A stretch of 64,000 nucleotides of DNA. Origin: Cyathus striatus. Its lineage: Eukaryota > Basidiomycota > Agaricomycetes > Agaricales > Nidulariaceae. The stretch spans positions 620,001 through 684,000 of the forward strand of contig JAOVFP010000024.1 in the NCBI GenBank assembly GCA_025738555.1, given 5' to 3'. Position numbers and translations under genes: made by a program. The notes below the pieces were generated by a model. That model was not told the DNA's origin. It worked only from the letters and a program-made list of their open reading frames with translations, and searched no databases. This document shows positions 8,901 through 17,963 of this stretch, piece after piece. Numbering within the stretch: the stretch's first letter is position 1; every line of letters begins with the position of its first letter.

Positions 8901-11066
8901 CTCTCTGGTCGTCCAAGGCCTACATCGCTTAGGGGGTCTCTTGAGAAAAACTCCCGTTCCTTGTCCTCTGGTGGCGACGGTGTTGTTGATTCCGGTCGAG
9001 AGGGTGACTGAGAATACCTAGGTTTCTTGGATGGACGCATCCCATCATGTGGAGGATGAGCCATCGCAGGAGCTGCAGAGGGGGGAGGGGGAGGAGACGG
9101 GCGTTTAGAAGGCTCGGATCGTATGATCTGTCGGATCTCTGTTTTACGAGCAGTGGTTTCCACGGGTGAAGAAACGGAGGGCGGCAAACTTTCGCGACCA
9201 AGTTGATCGGCGGCGATCTTTGCGGTATCTCTCTGTTGCTCGAGAAATCGCTGCTGTCGTTCCCGCTGCTCCTGTTGGCGCTGTAGCTCTCGTTGCTCCT
9301 TTACCTCCTGTTGACGCTGCAATTCTCGTTGGTCCTGTTGGCGCTGTTTCTCTCGCTGCTCCTGCTGGCGTTGCAACTCTCGTTCCTCCTGCAAACGCTG
9401 CTCTCGTTCCGCCTGTTGACGCTGCTGCTCCTGCATGCGTTGTTCTCGTAGACGCATCTCTTCTTGCCGATGTCTTTCCCGTTCCTCCTCGAGACGCTGC
9501 ATCTCGCGCTCTTGCAAACGCTGCTCTTCCAAGAGCCTGTGTTGTTCCTTGAGTCGCAACTGCTCGCGCTCGCGCTCCAACTGGATCTCCAGCCTGTGGC
9601 GTTCCTCTGCCCTCTTCGACTCTTCTGCCAATCTCAGTACCTCTGCCCTTTTCATTTCTTCTGCCAATCTCAGTGCCTCTGCCCTTTTCATTTCCTCTGC
9701 CCTCTTCAGCTCTGCCTCCTGGGCCCTGAGCAGGTCGTGATCTCGCTGGGCCTGCTGCTGGTCCCTGATGTGCTGGTCCCTGGCGCGTTGTTCGAGTCGC
9801 TGCTGATGATCCAACCTTTGTTGTTGCTGCAATTTTTGCTCTTGACGTAGCAACTGTTCATGATGACGACGCTGGTGGTCGATGTCCGATTGGGGAATGC
9901 GATGGTCATAACGCTGACGGTCGGGGTCGTCGTCGTAGGTGCGGAAGGCATGACGGGTGTCGACAGGGCTAAGGGAGAAGCGTGGTTCGTCAGCATGGGG
10001 TCTGGAGCGGTCTTTGTCATAGCGTGGGGGATGGTGGGATTGAGGGAAGGAAGCTGCACGGAGGGTAAAGTCGTCCGAGGGAGAGGGAAGGACGGTTGGG
10101 GTGGGTGCTGATGGAGAAGGGTTGAGGGAAGAGCGTGGATAGGGATCGTCCACGAGGCGTTCCTGACTGCGGTGATGTCGGGGATGGTGGTGGTGGTACT
10201 GCTGTGGAGATCGCTTGATGTCGATCGGCAGAGTACGGCGGTGATGGGATTCGTCGAGGAGAGGGCTTCGTGCGGTGGAAGAGGAGGAAGAGGAGGAGGA
10301 GGATGGAGGGGGAGGTGCGGAGGGAAGAGGGAGATCGGGGTCAGGGATGCCTCCGCTGAGCCTGCGACGCTCCTGGGTGGCAGCCTGGACGAGTGCTTCG
10401 AGGCCTGCGAGGACCTTGGGGGGCGAGGTGGAGGAGGAAGGGGAGGAGGTGGAGGAGGGAGGGGGCAGAGGGGGGGCAGGAAAGTAGGGGGTCTGTGGGA
10501 GAGTGTTAGAGCGGGGGCGAAGGTGGGAAAGAGAAGAGAGACATGCTTGGGAGTGCGAGGAAGGCGGTCTGTGGAGGAGTGGGGAATGGCGCGGCGGGGG
10601 AGGGAAGCGTTGCTGGATGGGGGACGAGGGGAAGGAGGGGGGCAGGTGGCTGGGGTGGGGCATTCTGGGGGAGCGGGTGGAAAAGGGGAGAGGAGGAGGA
10701 AGGACGCTGTTGGTAGGAGGGGTGGACGAGGGAGTCTATGGAGCGCGGGGGGAGAGAGTTGGAGGGCGAGTGGAAGGGACGGGGCGGGTCGGGACGGGAG
10801 GGGTCCTGACGAGGGATGTCTTGTCGAGGGGGGTCAGCGTCGGGGTCATAGAGGGACCTGCGAAGTGGATGGGGGGGTGCTGGCATGTCGGTAGGGGGGA
10901 GTGGGATGGGGATGGGAGTGGAGGGCGGGGGGTGGTGGAGGGGGTCATGCCTGGTGAGATGGGGGGCGAGGACGACGGGGTCTGGGACGTGGGAGGGGGT
11001 GAGTGGGGGGGGAGGATGGCGGTGGTCGTCGCAGAGGAGGGAGGAGATGTCGAGTCTGCGGGACAT
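5923..11066 (-). CDS. Spp1/CFP1-like PHD-finger COMPASS subunit with very long Pro-rich coiled-coil N-terminus
   Basis: The C-terminal part matches Spp1/CXXC1, the subunit that tethers Set1/COMPASS to H3K4-methylated chromatin. A PHD finger (YCVCKTKYDEDKFMIACDR, CDEWYHTQCV, ICPPC) is spliced to the Spp1 C-terminal cysteine/histidine region (YKPRCLYGLKQ, YCSDECGVKYM, CGRHVGW). A basic tail ends KKGKKRKAPAS. Upstream lies about 1,080 residues of Pro/Ser-rich sequence with a 180-residue Glu/Arg/Gln coiled coil and acidic patches. A likely N-terminus, MSRRLDISSLLCDD, starts at 11066. Two joins are unclear. The N-terminal frame (11066-10506) overlaps the main frame, which is open from about 10663, without a good donor. 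The exon after the GTATGT intron at about 7490 ends out of frame with the PHD exon near 7340. It could instead be two genes: a disordered protein (7418-11066) and a normal-sized Spp1 from Met at 7329. Confidence 0.72.
9621..9707. repeat. 36-base tandem repeat in the coiled-coil region
   Basis: Two nearly identical 36-base units (from 9621 and 9657) and a partial third encode repeats of the 12-residue type AEEMKRAEALRL on the minus strand. The period suits extension of a charged alpha-helix. Confidence 0.8.
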
Positions 11067-11750
11067 GATGGTTGTGGGGAAGAAGGAGAATAATGTTGGA
11101 ATGGGATCTCAACGCCAACCCTTATCTGTATCGACATCACTCCATTTCTCATCACTCAATCAGGTACTCCAAAATAGCGCTATCATTCCACGACTGTACA
11201 ACGAGACATTGCGATAGTACCCATACAGAGACCACGAACGATCACTGCTGGCAGACCAGCCTAAGCACCGGCACACCGCACCCAAGTCCCATCGTTCCAA
11301 CTGCACTGCTGCAGTCTTCTCTCTCTCCAGCTAGCTATGACGGTCTCAAGGTCCTCGATCCACTCCAGTCCTGAATCACATCCAGGCGGGCGAATCCTCG
11401 TCGAGATGCTTTTGAGCCGCTGAGACGAATGTCAGTCTTGGTTCGTTGTTAACCGTCCCCCGACTCACCTGTGGTTTTTGCGTTGGGGACCCTCGCCGCC
11501 CCTTGCCCCCCCCCCTTTATACCCTCCCCCCGAAGAACTGTACAGTTCCAGCCCCCAGTGGCTTGCACGGACCCCGGCCACCCTCCCTCGCCACCCGGGG
11601 TCTCCCTCTGTGTGAAAAAAATGGAGGTCGGACTCCCCCTCCTCTCTGCGCCCTTCACAACTCCAGGCATTCTTGCCGTCTTTTTCTTTTTGACCCAACT
11701 CTATCCCCCTCGTCTCCGACTGATCGTCCAGACAACGGGCCCCGTCAACA
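11067..11750. other. Divergent promoter region, Spp1-like gene and Stm1-like gene
   Basis: About 680 bases separate two outward-reading genes. The right-hand part (11500-11750) is strongly C/T-rich with long C runs, typical of the leader of a highly expressed fungal gene. An open frame running through it into the Stm1-like gene starts with no recognisable protein, and I treat it as noncoding. Confidence 0.5.
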
Positions 11751-12963
11751 ATGTCGGTGGCCACAAAGAACCCTTTCGCCGTCTTGGATGGTCCGTCCTT
11801 TTTTATCGTCCCAATCAACTTCCACCCCATCCCCTCATAACCTTCTTCCCCCAGCTGAGGACTCCTCGAGGCCCTCCAGCCCCGCCCCCGCCACCAAGGC
11901 TACTCCTGCCCCAGCTGCCACTGGCGCCCCTGCAGCCCGTGGCGCTCAAAAGTCCAGAGGTGGTCCTGCCTCTCGCGGTGGAAAGTACTACGCCCGAGGT
12001 GGAAAGCCCGCTCCCAAGGACGCCGCCCAGAACACCGAAGATCCCACCGATCTTCCTCCCAGAAAGTGTACGCTCCCTTCATTCTCTCCCTCTCTTTCTT
12101 TCTCATCTCCCGCCATCCAGTCGAGGCACGTGGTAGGGGCCGTGGTGCCCGTGGCGGCCCTCAGCGCGGTGGTCGTCGTCCCTTCGATAGGCACAGCCAG
12201 ACCGGCAAGATGTCAGTCCTTATTATTATTATTTTCTTATCACCCATCCGTTCCTAATTTTCATTCCAGCGACTCTGAAAAGAAGATACATCAATCTTGG
12301 GGTGGCGACGACGGCAACCAGGAGCTGAAGGCAGAGCAGGCCGCCGACAACGATGCTGCTGCCGAGGGTGCCACCAACGAATGGGGTGCCAGTACCGTTG
12401 ATGCCAGCGCCTGGGATGCCCCCACCTCCCCCGCCCCCGAGGGTGCTCCCGCTGCTGAGGGTGAAAAGGCCGAGGGTCGCCCCCGCCGCGAGAGGGAGCC
12501 CGAAGAGGAAGACAACACCCTCACCCTCGACCAATATCTTGCCAAGAAGGCCGAGAATGAACTCGACATTGTCCCCAAGCTCGAAACCCGCAAGGCCAAC
12601 GAAGGCGACGATACCATCTGGAACGGTGCCGTTCCCATCACCAAGGCTGAGGAGGAGGAAGCCTACTTTGTCGGAAAGGTCCGTTTCTCCCTTTGCATTT
12701 GTTTTTTAAAAAAAATCTCACTCCCTCCACAGACCAAGTCTGCTCCCAAGGCCCGCGCCAAAAAGGAAGAAAAGGTTTTCCTCGAAATCGATGCTCGCTT
12801 CGAGCGCCCCGATCGCGGTGGTCGTGGACGCGGACGTGGCGACCGTGGTGACCGTGGTGGTGAGAGGGGACGTGCTCGTGGCGGACGTGGAAGGGGTGGA
12901 CGCCAGAGCACTCCCTCTACCGTCGACGTCGACGACCAGACCGCCTTCCCCTCCCTCTCCTAA
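11751..12963 (+). CDS. Stm1/SERBP1 (HABP4/PAI-RBP1) family ribosome-associated RNA-binding protein
   Basis: The family binds mRNA and clamps inactive 80S ribosomes. The protein opens MSVATKNPFAVLD, the N-terminus conserved in fungal Stm1-like proteins. It is then spliced to AEDSSRPSSPAP and a Gly/Arg-rich region (GRGRGARGGPQRGG). The family signature follows across an intron: HSQTGK then IDSEKKIHQSWGGD. The middle is Ala/Glu-rich with TLDQYLAKKAE. The C-terminus has RGG boxes (RGGRGRGRGDRG) and ends DDQTAFPSLS. There are five exons. Donors include GTCCGT, GTACGC and GTCAGT, each joined by keeping the frame. The ATG at 11751 lies in an AACAATG context. A polyadenylation signal follows at 13079. 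Confidence 0.88.
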
Positions 12964-13378
12964 GAGAACAGTGCATAGAGGTCGCAGATACCGTAACTGA
13001 GCTCACCCGGTCATTGCTTACAAAAATCTCTTCACTCATCATTTCCTTCAAACTTGTATCATCTGGGCTACGGGCTTGAATAAAGTGCAGCGTTTCTCGT
13101 ATTACCCTCTCACTCTCCTCACGTTTCGTTGCATTTTGCCTACATATTCCATTTTATCTCTTGTTCTCTTGACTCTGTTTACGTTCCTTTTCCATGATCT
13201 GTGAAATGAAATGTACGACAATGAATCAGCCCCTTTTTTTAGAGAAAAACTTGCATCTAAGCTTCAAAGAATTTCCCCGCCTGTTCATTTACCCCCAAGA
13301 GGGTACACACGTGTATACCATGCCTCGAGAGTGTGCCACAAAATTTCCAACATTTTTTGCCTTTCACCTCTTAACCTC
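12964..13378. other. Spacer: Stm1-like 3' UTR and promoter of the Tfc7-like gene
   Basis: C/T-rich and A/T-rich spacer between two rightward genes. Apart from the AATAAA at 13079 I see no feature. Confidence 0.5.
13079..13084 (+). terminator. Polyadenylation signal AATAAA
   Basis: A perfect AATAAA about 115 bases after the Stm1-like stop codon, in an A/T-rich 3' flank. Confidence 0.6.
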
Positions 13379-14510
13379 ATGATTGAAAAGATCTACATCG
13401 CGAGACACGGCAAGTACACTCTAAACATTGACCAGGCACACTGATACTCATTCAGCCCAAAGGCTTCAGGCTCAACTGGGTTAGCACAACTTGGTGAGCA
13501 ATTTCGAATTCAAAGCCCTCATCCTTTGCTTAGTGATATTCAGGAAGAGTGAAACCGGCCTTCCGCGAGATCCACCTTTGGCTGCATTCGGCGAGGTGCG
13601 TGAAGGAAGTACCCCACCCACACATACCTGGTAGACTCATCCTGATCGCAATAGGCACAAGCTCAGGAATTGGCCCAGCACTTCCTCAGTCTTCCAGAAG
13701 AAGAACGCCCCACTGCCATTTTCTCCTCGCCATATTGTAAGTGATGTCTGTCCAACGTCTGTCATCTTTGTATGTGACTATGCGTAGATCGATGTCTTCA
13801 GACAGCGCTCCCTACAGCCAAGATTCTTCAGCTTCCCTTATATGTTGAACATGGTTTGTTGCATTTCGCATTAAAGCCTACGTGACAAATATTAACCTTG
13901 GCTTCTATAGGTATCTCAGAATGGTATTCCCCCGTCGTCCCAGGGACCGGTCTTCATCCGCGACCAGGATCGGCCGCATCCCTGAAAGCATACTTTGATG
14001 TCATTGATCCTTCCTGGTCCTCCGTCTGGTATTCGTCGAGAAAGGGAGAGGATGTTAGCGAGATTCACCAACGCACCGATGACTTCGTCGAAACCTTCAT
14101 TCCCGAGGTCGAGCGCAAGTTCCATCAAAAGCATTCGCGCATCCTTCTCGTCAGCCATGCTGCCACAGTTATTGCCCTTGTGCGAAGTCTTGCTGGCAAT
14201 CGCGAGCTTCCTTTGAAAGTTGGTTGCTGCACACTCTCCGAATTGACCAGGAAACCGAGTTCGACCACGCAAGTCGGTGGCTGGGAACCCAAGATGCTTG
14301 CAGATGGATCTCACATGGCTCAGGGATCATCGAGAGAATGGGGCTTTGAGGACATCGAAGTTGATAAAGGACGGGTGTGTTCTGCCCACTTTCAGCTCTT
14401 GCCGCCACTGACTAGTTTTCTAGGTTGTTGAAGATCCCGGTGTTCCAGGAACAGAGAATGAAGTTGACGAGCCTGTTGGTTCCCAAGTTCAGATTAATAG
14501 CAACCTCTAA
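13379..14510 (+). CDS. Histidine-phosphatase-superfamily protein, Tfc7/tau55-like
   Basis: The family includes yeast Tfc7 (TFIIIC tau55) and related fungal phosphatases. The first exon ends IARH. The catalytic RHG motif is completed only after a GC-AG intron (13410-13462, donor GCAAGT), giving RHGFRLNWVSTTW. Further exons give KSETGLPRDPPLAAFGE, AQAQELAQHFLSLPEEERP, IFSSPY, CLQTALPTAKILQLPLYVEHG and ISEWYSPVVPGTGLHPRPG. The second catalytic histidine lies in ILLVSHAATVIALVRSLAG. After GFEDIEVDKGR a last intron leads to VVEDPGVPGTENEVDEPVG and a TAA stop. Whether this protein is a TFIIIC subunit or a stand-alone phosphatase cannot be told from sequence. The phosphatase fold itself is clear. 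Confidence 0.82.
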
Positions 14511-14619
14511 TAGACACAAGACAAAGGATTTACATATACGCATCACGGACAATCAGTTATACAGGTATAGAAGTACATACATTCTCATATTCTATCTAGA
14601 CATACCATGCAAGGTTCAA

Positions 14620-15937
14620 TTAGAATCGGATCCAAGCGCTGGCGTAGCTAACACTTGAATCCTTAATTGTATGACAGTGACTGCTCTGTTCGTATCGAAC
14701 CCATTTCACCGCCGGTGTGATGTTCTCTGCCTCCTCTAGCTTTGAGAGCGCTCCAAATAGTACGCCGATTGGATGGCGGCCACATATTGTGTTTCGCGTT
14801 TCTGCCAAATAGTTCGTAAATTTGGCGTGAGCATCTGCTGCCGAAGATGGTGGCACAGTGAGGATCTTCATTGCCTCATGATCAAGTCGGGTGATGGATT
14901 CATAAATGGGGTAAGTCGAGGAAGGAGAAGTGGCACGCGACAGCTTAATTCCTCCGGCGTTGGGAGAGGCGTCAGGATAGTAATAGGTGTAGGAGAACCT
15001 CGTGCCCCTGTCCTGTGTTAAAATAGATACAGCCTCCGAGCAACAAGAACCTACCAATGGCAGAAGTCGCTTGAAACGACACAGAAAGTGTCTTCCCTTG
15101 CAAGATAGGGGGCTAGCAACGCGCCGTATCTGGCCTCAGAAGCCTTGTTTATCGCGCCAACCATGATGGGGACAATTTTAATATCTTTCCTAGATATTGA
15201 TTAGTCGTGAATTTGAAATTCTGCCGAAATGTATTACCCTTCAAATATTTTGCGAACGTAGGGCAGGTGCATCTCAAGACTGTGCTCATCCTCATCAGAC
15301 CTCTGCGTGAGGGATTCGAAATCGCCTGTTGCTCTCAGCTCCTGGACAGCTATTTCGGTGGGTCAATAACACATGGAGAGAACAAATCGATAGGAGTGTT
15401 CATACTGTCCAAATCCAACGGCAAGTTTCCGATGGGCGTCTCGTACGTGTCACAGTTGGATAGAGCGCAGCCGTCAAGGTAAATGTGATGAGATGGTCCT
15501 AAGATAAAGACGCGTTTGCTGTATAACTGGTCAACAATACAATACAGACGTGTTGCGACTACTTACATGGCATCTGTGTCAATAGCCTTGTATGCCCATG
15601 CTGCAGCGGGTCCAGAGTAAGAGTAACCGGCGTGGCTGCGGAATCATTGAACGGGAAACTTCACTCGCCATATAGGTAGAATACTGACGGTGCAATCACA
15701 GCCTTGCATCCTTTGATAGGATACGTATCGTCGGTAGGATTAACCCGAGACAAAAAGTCGGAAAGTTGTTCATTAAGTTGCGTTTCTGTACGTAGCTATA
15801 ATGATCTGGAAAGAGAAGTGAAGACATCGGCCTCACCGCTATCGGTGTACCAGCTTCCTGCATGGGAAGCGGCTCTAACTTTGGTCGACCTGGTTGAATG
15901 TCAGCTAAGAAAAAGCGCAGGCCAACGACACTTGCAT
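14620..15937 (-). CDS. MEMO1 family protein (yeast Mho1 homologue)
   Basis: MEMO proteins share the fold of class III extradiol dioxygenases and bind metal. Motifs in order are ASHAGSWYTDSG, AVIAPHAGYSYSGPAAAWAYKAID, LGPSHHIYLDGCALSNCDTY, ETPIGNLPLDL, TRFSYTYYYPD, NTICGRHPIGVLFGAL and YEQSSHCHTIKDSSVSYAS. All are strongly conserved from yeast to human. The histidines of ASHAG, PHAGY and GPSHH are present. The start is notable: no ATG sits in frame, but AT at 15936-15937 joins to G at 15889 across a 46-base GC-AG intron. This gives M-STKVRAASHAG, the expected N-terminus. About 300 residues are encoded in several exons. It converges with the Tfc7-like gene about 110 bases away. Confidence 0.88.
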
Positions 15938-16214
15938 TCTTGTACTTGAACGAAGATATTATAAAATACAAAGATCGATGAACTTCACTAAGAATGCTAT
16001 ATTTGGAGCAGTTATTAGACGCAAAAGGAAAGTCAACACCGTCGCGCGCCAAGACCTTTTATAACGCCTCATACAATAGTACTTAACAAATTACAGCTAC
16101 TGGCTAGTGGACCTTTCACTCGATATGATCGGCATGGCATGGAGATGCATGGTCATTAATCCCGCATACGTGAATGTACATGTGAATGTGAAGAAGATAG
16201 TACGTCGCAGTGAT

Positions 16215-16811
16215 TTACTCCTCTGACCGCAGACGGGCTGCAGGGTTTGTGACCTTGACACCCAATACTTTTGCCCTATGACATTGTTTAAGTTGCGACT
16301 CCAAATATGTCGAATATTATATGTTACCTCTCGAGAATAGTTGTGCGGTTTCGGCTGCTCACATTGTGCGCAATTTCAGCGGCAAAGCCTTTGTTGTGCA
16401 TCAAGAGGAGATCAATGTCCCGGACATTGTTAACAAGGAATTTCTTGAGACCGTTGGGAAGGAGATGGCGCGTCTACAGAAAAACGTAATCGATATCTGA
16501 AATATTTTCGATTTCAATCGAGCAGCTAGCTACCTTCTTGTTGCTACCATAACCGATCTATTGAAAAATAAGTCGCCAATTAATCAGAACACAAAGATCG
16601 TAACGCACCTTGGGCATGGGCGTCTGGCCCTTGAAGCGGCGCCTGACCCTGTTGTCAATACCCTTTGGCTTCCTCCACGCCTCCTTGACGCCGGCATAAC
16701 GGTCAGACTGGTGGCGCCTAGAATAGGTGTCAGCCTGCGGGTAACGGTATCGGGTGGTGAAAATACAGACTTGAATTTTGTTGTGCGCTTTTTGACGATC
16801 TTGATGGCCAT
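16215..16811 (-). CDS. RPL32: 60S ribosomal protein L32 (eL32)
   Basis: Exons read [14 protein letters not shown], then [36 protein letters not shown], then IGYGSNKK, then [16 protein letters not shown] and [14 protein letters not shown]. After the last intron the protein ends [19 protein letters not shown]. The length of about 131 residues and all these segments match eL32, which sits on the solvent side of the 60S subunit. The introns follow TTCAA|GTCTGT, CCCAAG|GTGCGT and AAGAAG|GTAGCT, with a last one after ILERG. The ATG at 16811 is the first available. Intron-rich ribosomal protein genes are usual in basidiomycetes. Confidence 0.94.
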
Positions 16812-17963
16812 GGCGGACTAGGTGGAAGAGAGAGGAGTCAGGAGCTGTGAGATAGAGAAAGTTGCGTTGCAAAAAGCCAAGGTTCGATTCGTGCGCAAAT
16901 CAAAAGTCATCCAACGAGCGAAAAACGCATCCAGCCAAAATGGACCACCATACTGCGCAGAAATCGATACATTCGCGATTCCAATATGCCCAAATCGACC
17001 TGAAATGAGAAGGACGGCATGAAGACAGCAACACTTACTAGTTTTTGGGCTTGAGGGAGACGGCGTTGACGATATCTTGCAGAGGCAGATGGGCTGTTGT
17101 CCTGCTCACATAATCAAGCCCCCGAAACGCCTCCCTTATTTGGAAGCCTATAGTGTCATAAGCTTAGCTGCAGTGCTTACTCCGGGCCAAACGTTCTCGC
17201 GCTTACTTCCAAGCTCAAGTTGCTCAACTGACCAGCTATTTAGAGAGAAAGCTTAGACCGCCACCGCGCTGGATCATTTTGTATATAATAGTACGTTTTG
17301 TGGGGTATTCAAAAATGTAATTATTAAGTCACAAGGTGAAGGTTGTCGCAAGAACGTATTACAGCTCGCCAGCAAACAAGCCAGTTGGACAGTGCCTTCT
17401 CCACTGTCACTGAGCACAGTGCAAAGCACCGTCGCAGTGATACAGGTGCAACGGATGATCACATGGGACAGTGGATAATGTGCGCAGTAGATCGCAGGAA
17501 GTGTTTACGTCTGCGAGTCAAATTGAAGTGTAGATTATTAACAATGCCTGGGGTGGTTCGCGCTGGAAATGATCTTCGAGGTGTAATGATTCACGGTGAG
17601 AAAGAGCGCCGGACAAGCGCTGACAGTGAGGAATAGATAAGATGTTTGTGAGAGCAGAAGCTTGTGATGCAATGTCAAGGTGGAATGCGGGGTGATGTAC
17701 GTAGCTAGTCTGTGTGTCAGAGAGGAGGCAGGGAAGACTGGGGATGGAAGATGTAGTTAGAAGTTAGCGCAGGAGCTGTGGGCCGGGTGAGATCCGGGGT
17801 CCAGTGTGGGACCGGTAAGGGCGAAAAGAAAGTGCTGTAGCAAGATCATCATCCCACTGCACTCCGTGTTCTGCTTATACCCCCACAGCGCCACCTCTTC
17901 TTTCTCCCACAAACCTCCATCTCTCTCTTTTCCTCTTACTTTCACTCGTCTTTGTCCCTTTTT
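16812..17963. other. Long divergent spacer between RPL32 and the PAS-kinase-like gene
   Basis: About 1.15 kb hold the RPL32 promoter on the left and a C/T-rich leader of the kinase gene on the right (17880-17960). A candidate spliced minus-strand segment sits at 17038-17232 and is listed separately. Open frames around 17270-17640 show no similarity I recognise. Confidence 0.5.
17038..17147 (-). other. Candidate exon of an unrecognised small gene or RPL32 leader
   Basis: On the minus strand a well-formed intron (GTAAGC at 17206, CTATAG ending at 17148, 59 bases) is followed by an open stretch. It reads FQIREAFRGLDYVSR, then TTAHLPLQDIVNAVSLKPKN, then TAG, which looks like real protein. Another GTAAGT donor overlaps the stop codon. 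I find no in-frame ATG upstream, so this may be the end of a small gene with further exons, or noncoding leader exons of RPL32. I do not recognise the family. Confidence 0.3.

Noticed and set aside
10172..11093. Long Gly/Arg-rich plus-strand frames
   Set aside because: They are the mirror of the Pro/Ser-rich Spp1-like coding strand. Low-complexity GC-rich sequence keeps several frames open.
11446..12963. Continuous 505-codon frame over the Stm1-like gene
   Set aside because: It reads through several clear introns and the C-rich leader. The spliced model starting at 11751 gives the conserved family N-terminus and the HSxTGK-DSEKK signature.
16860..16905. GGTTCGATTC resembling a tRNA B box
   Set aside because: No matching A box, acceptor pairing or T6 terminator is found nearby. 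It lies in the RPL32 leader.
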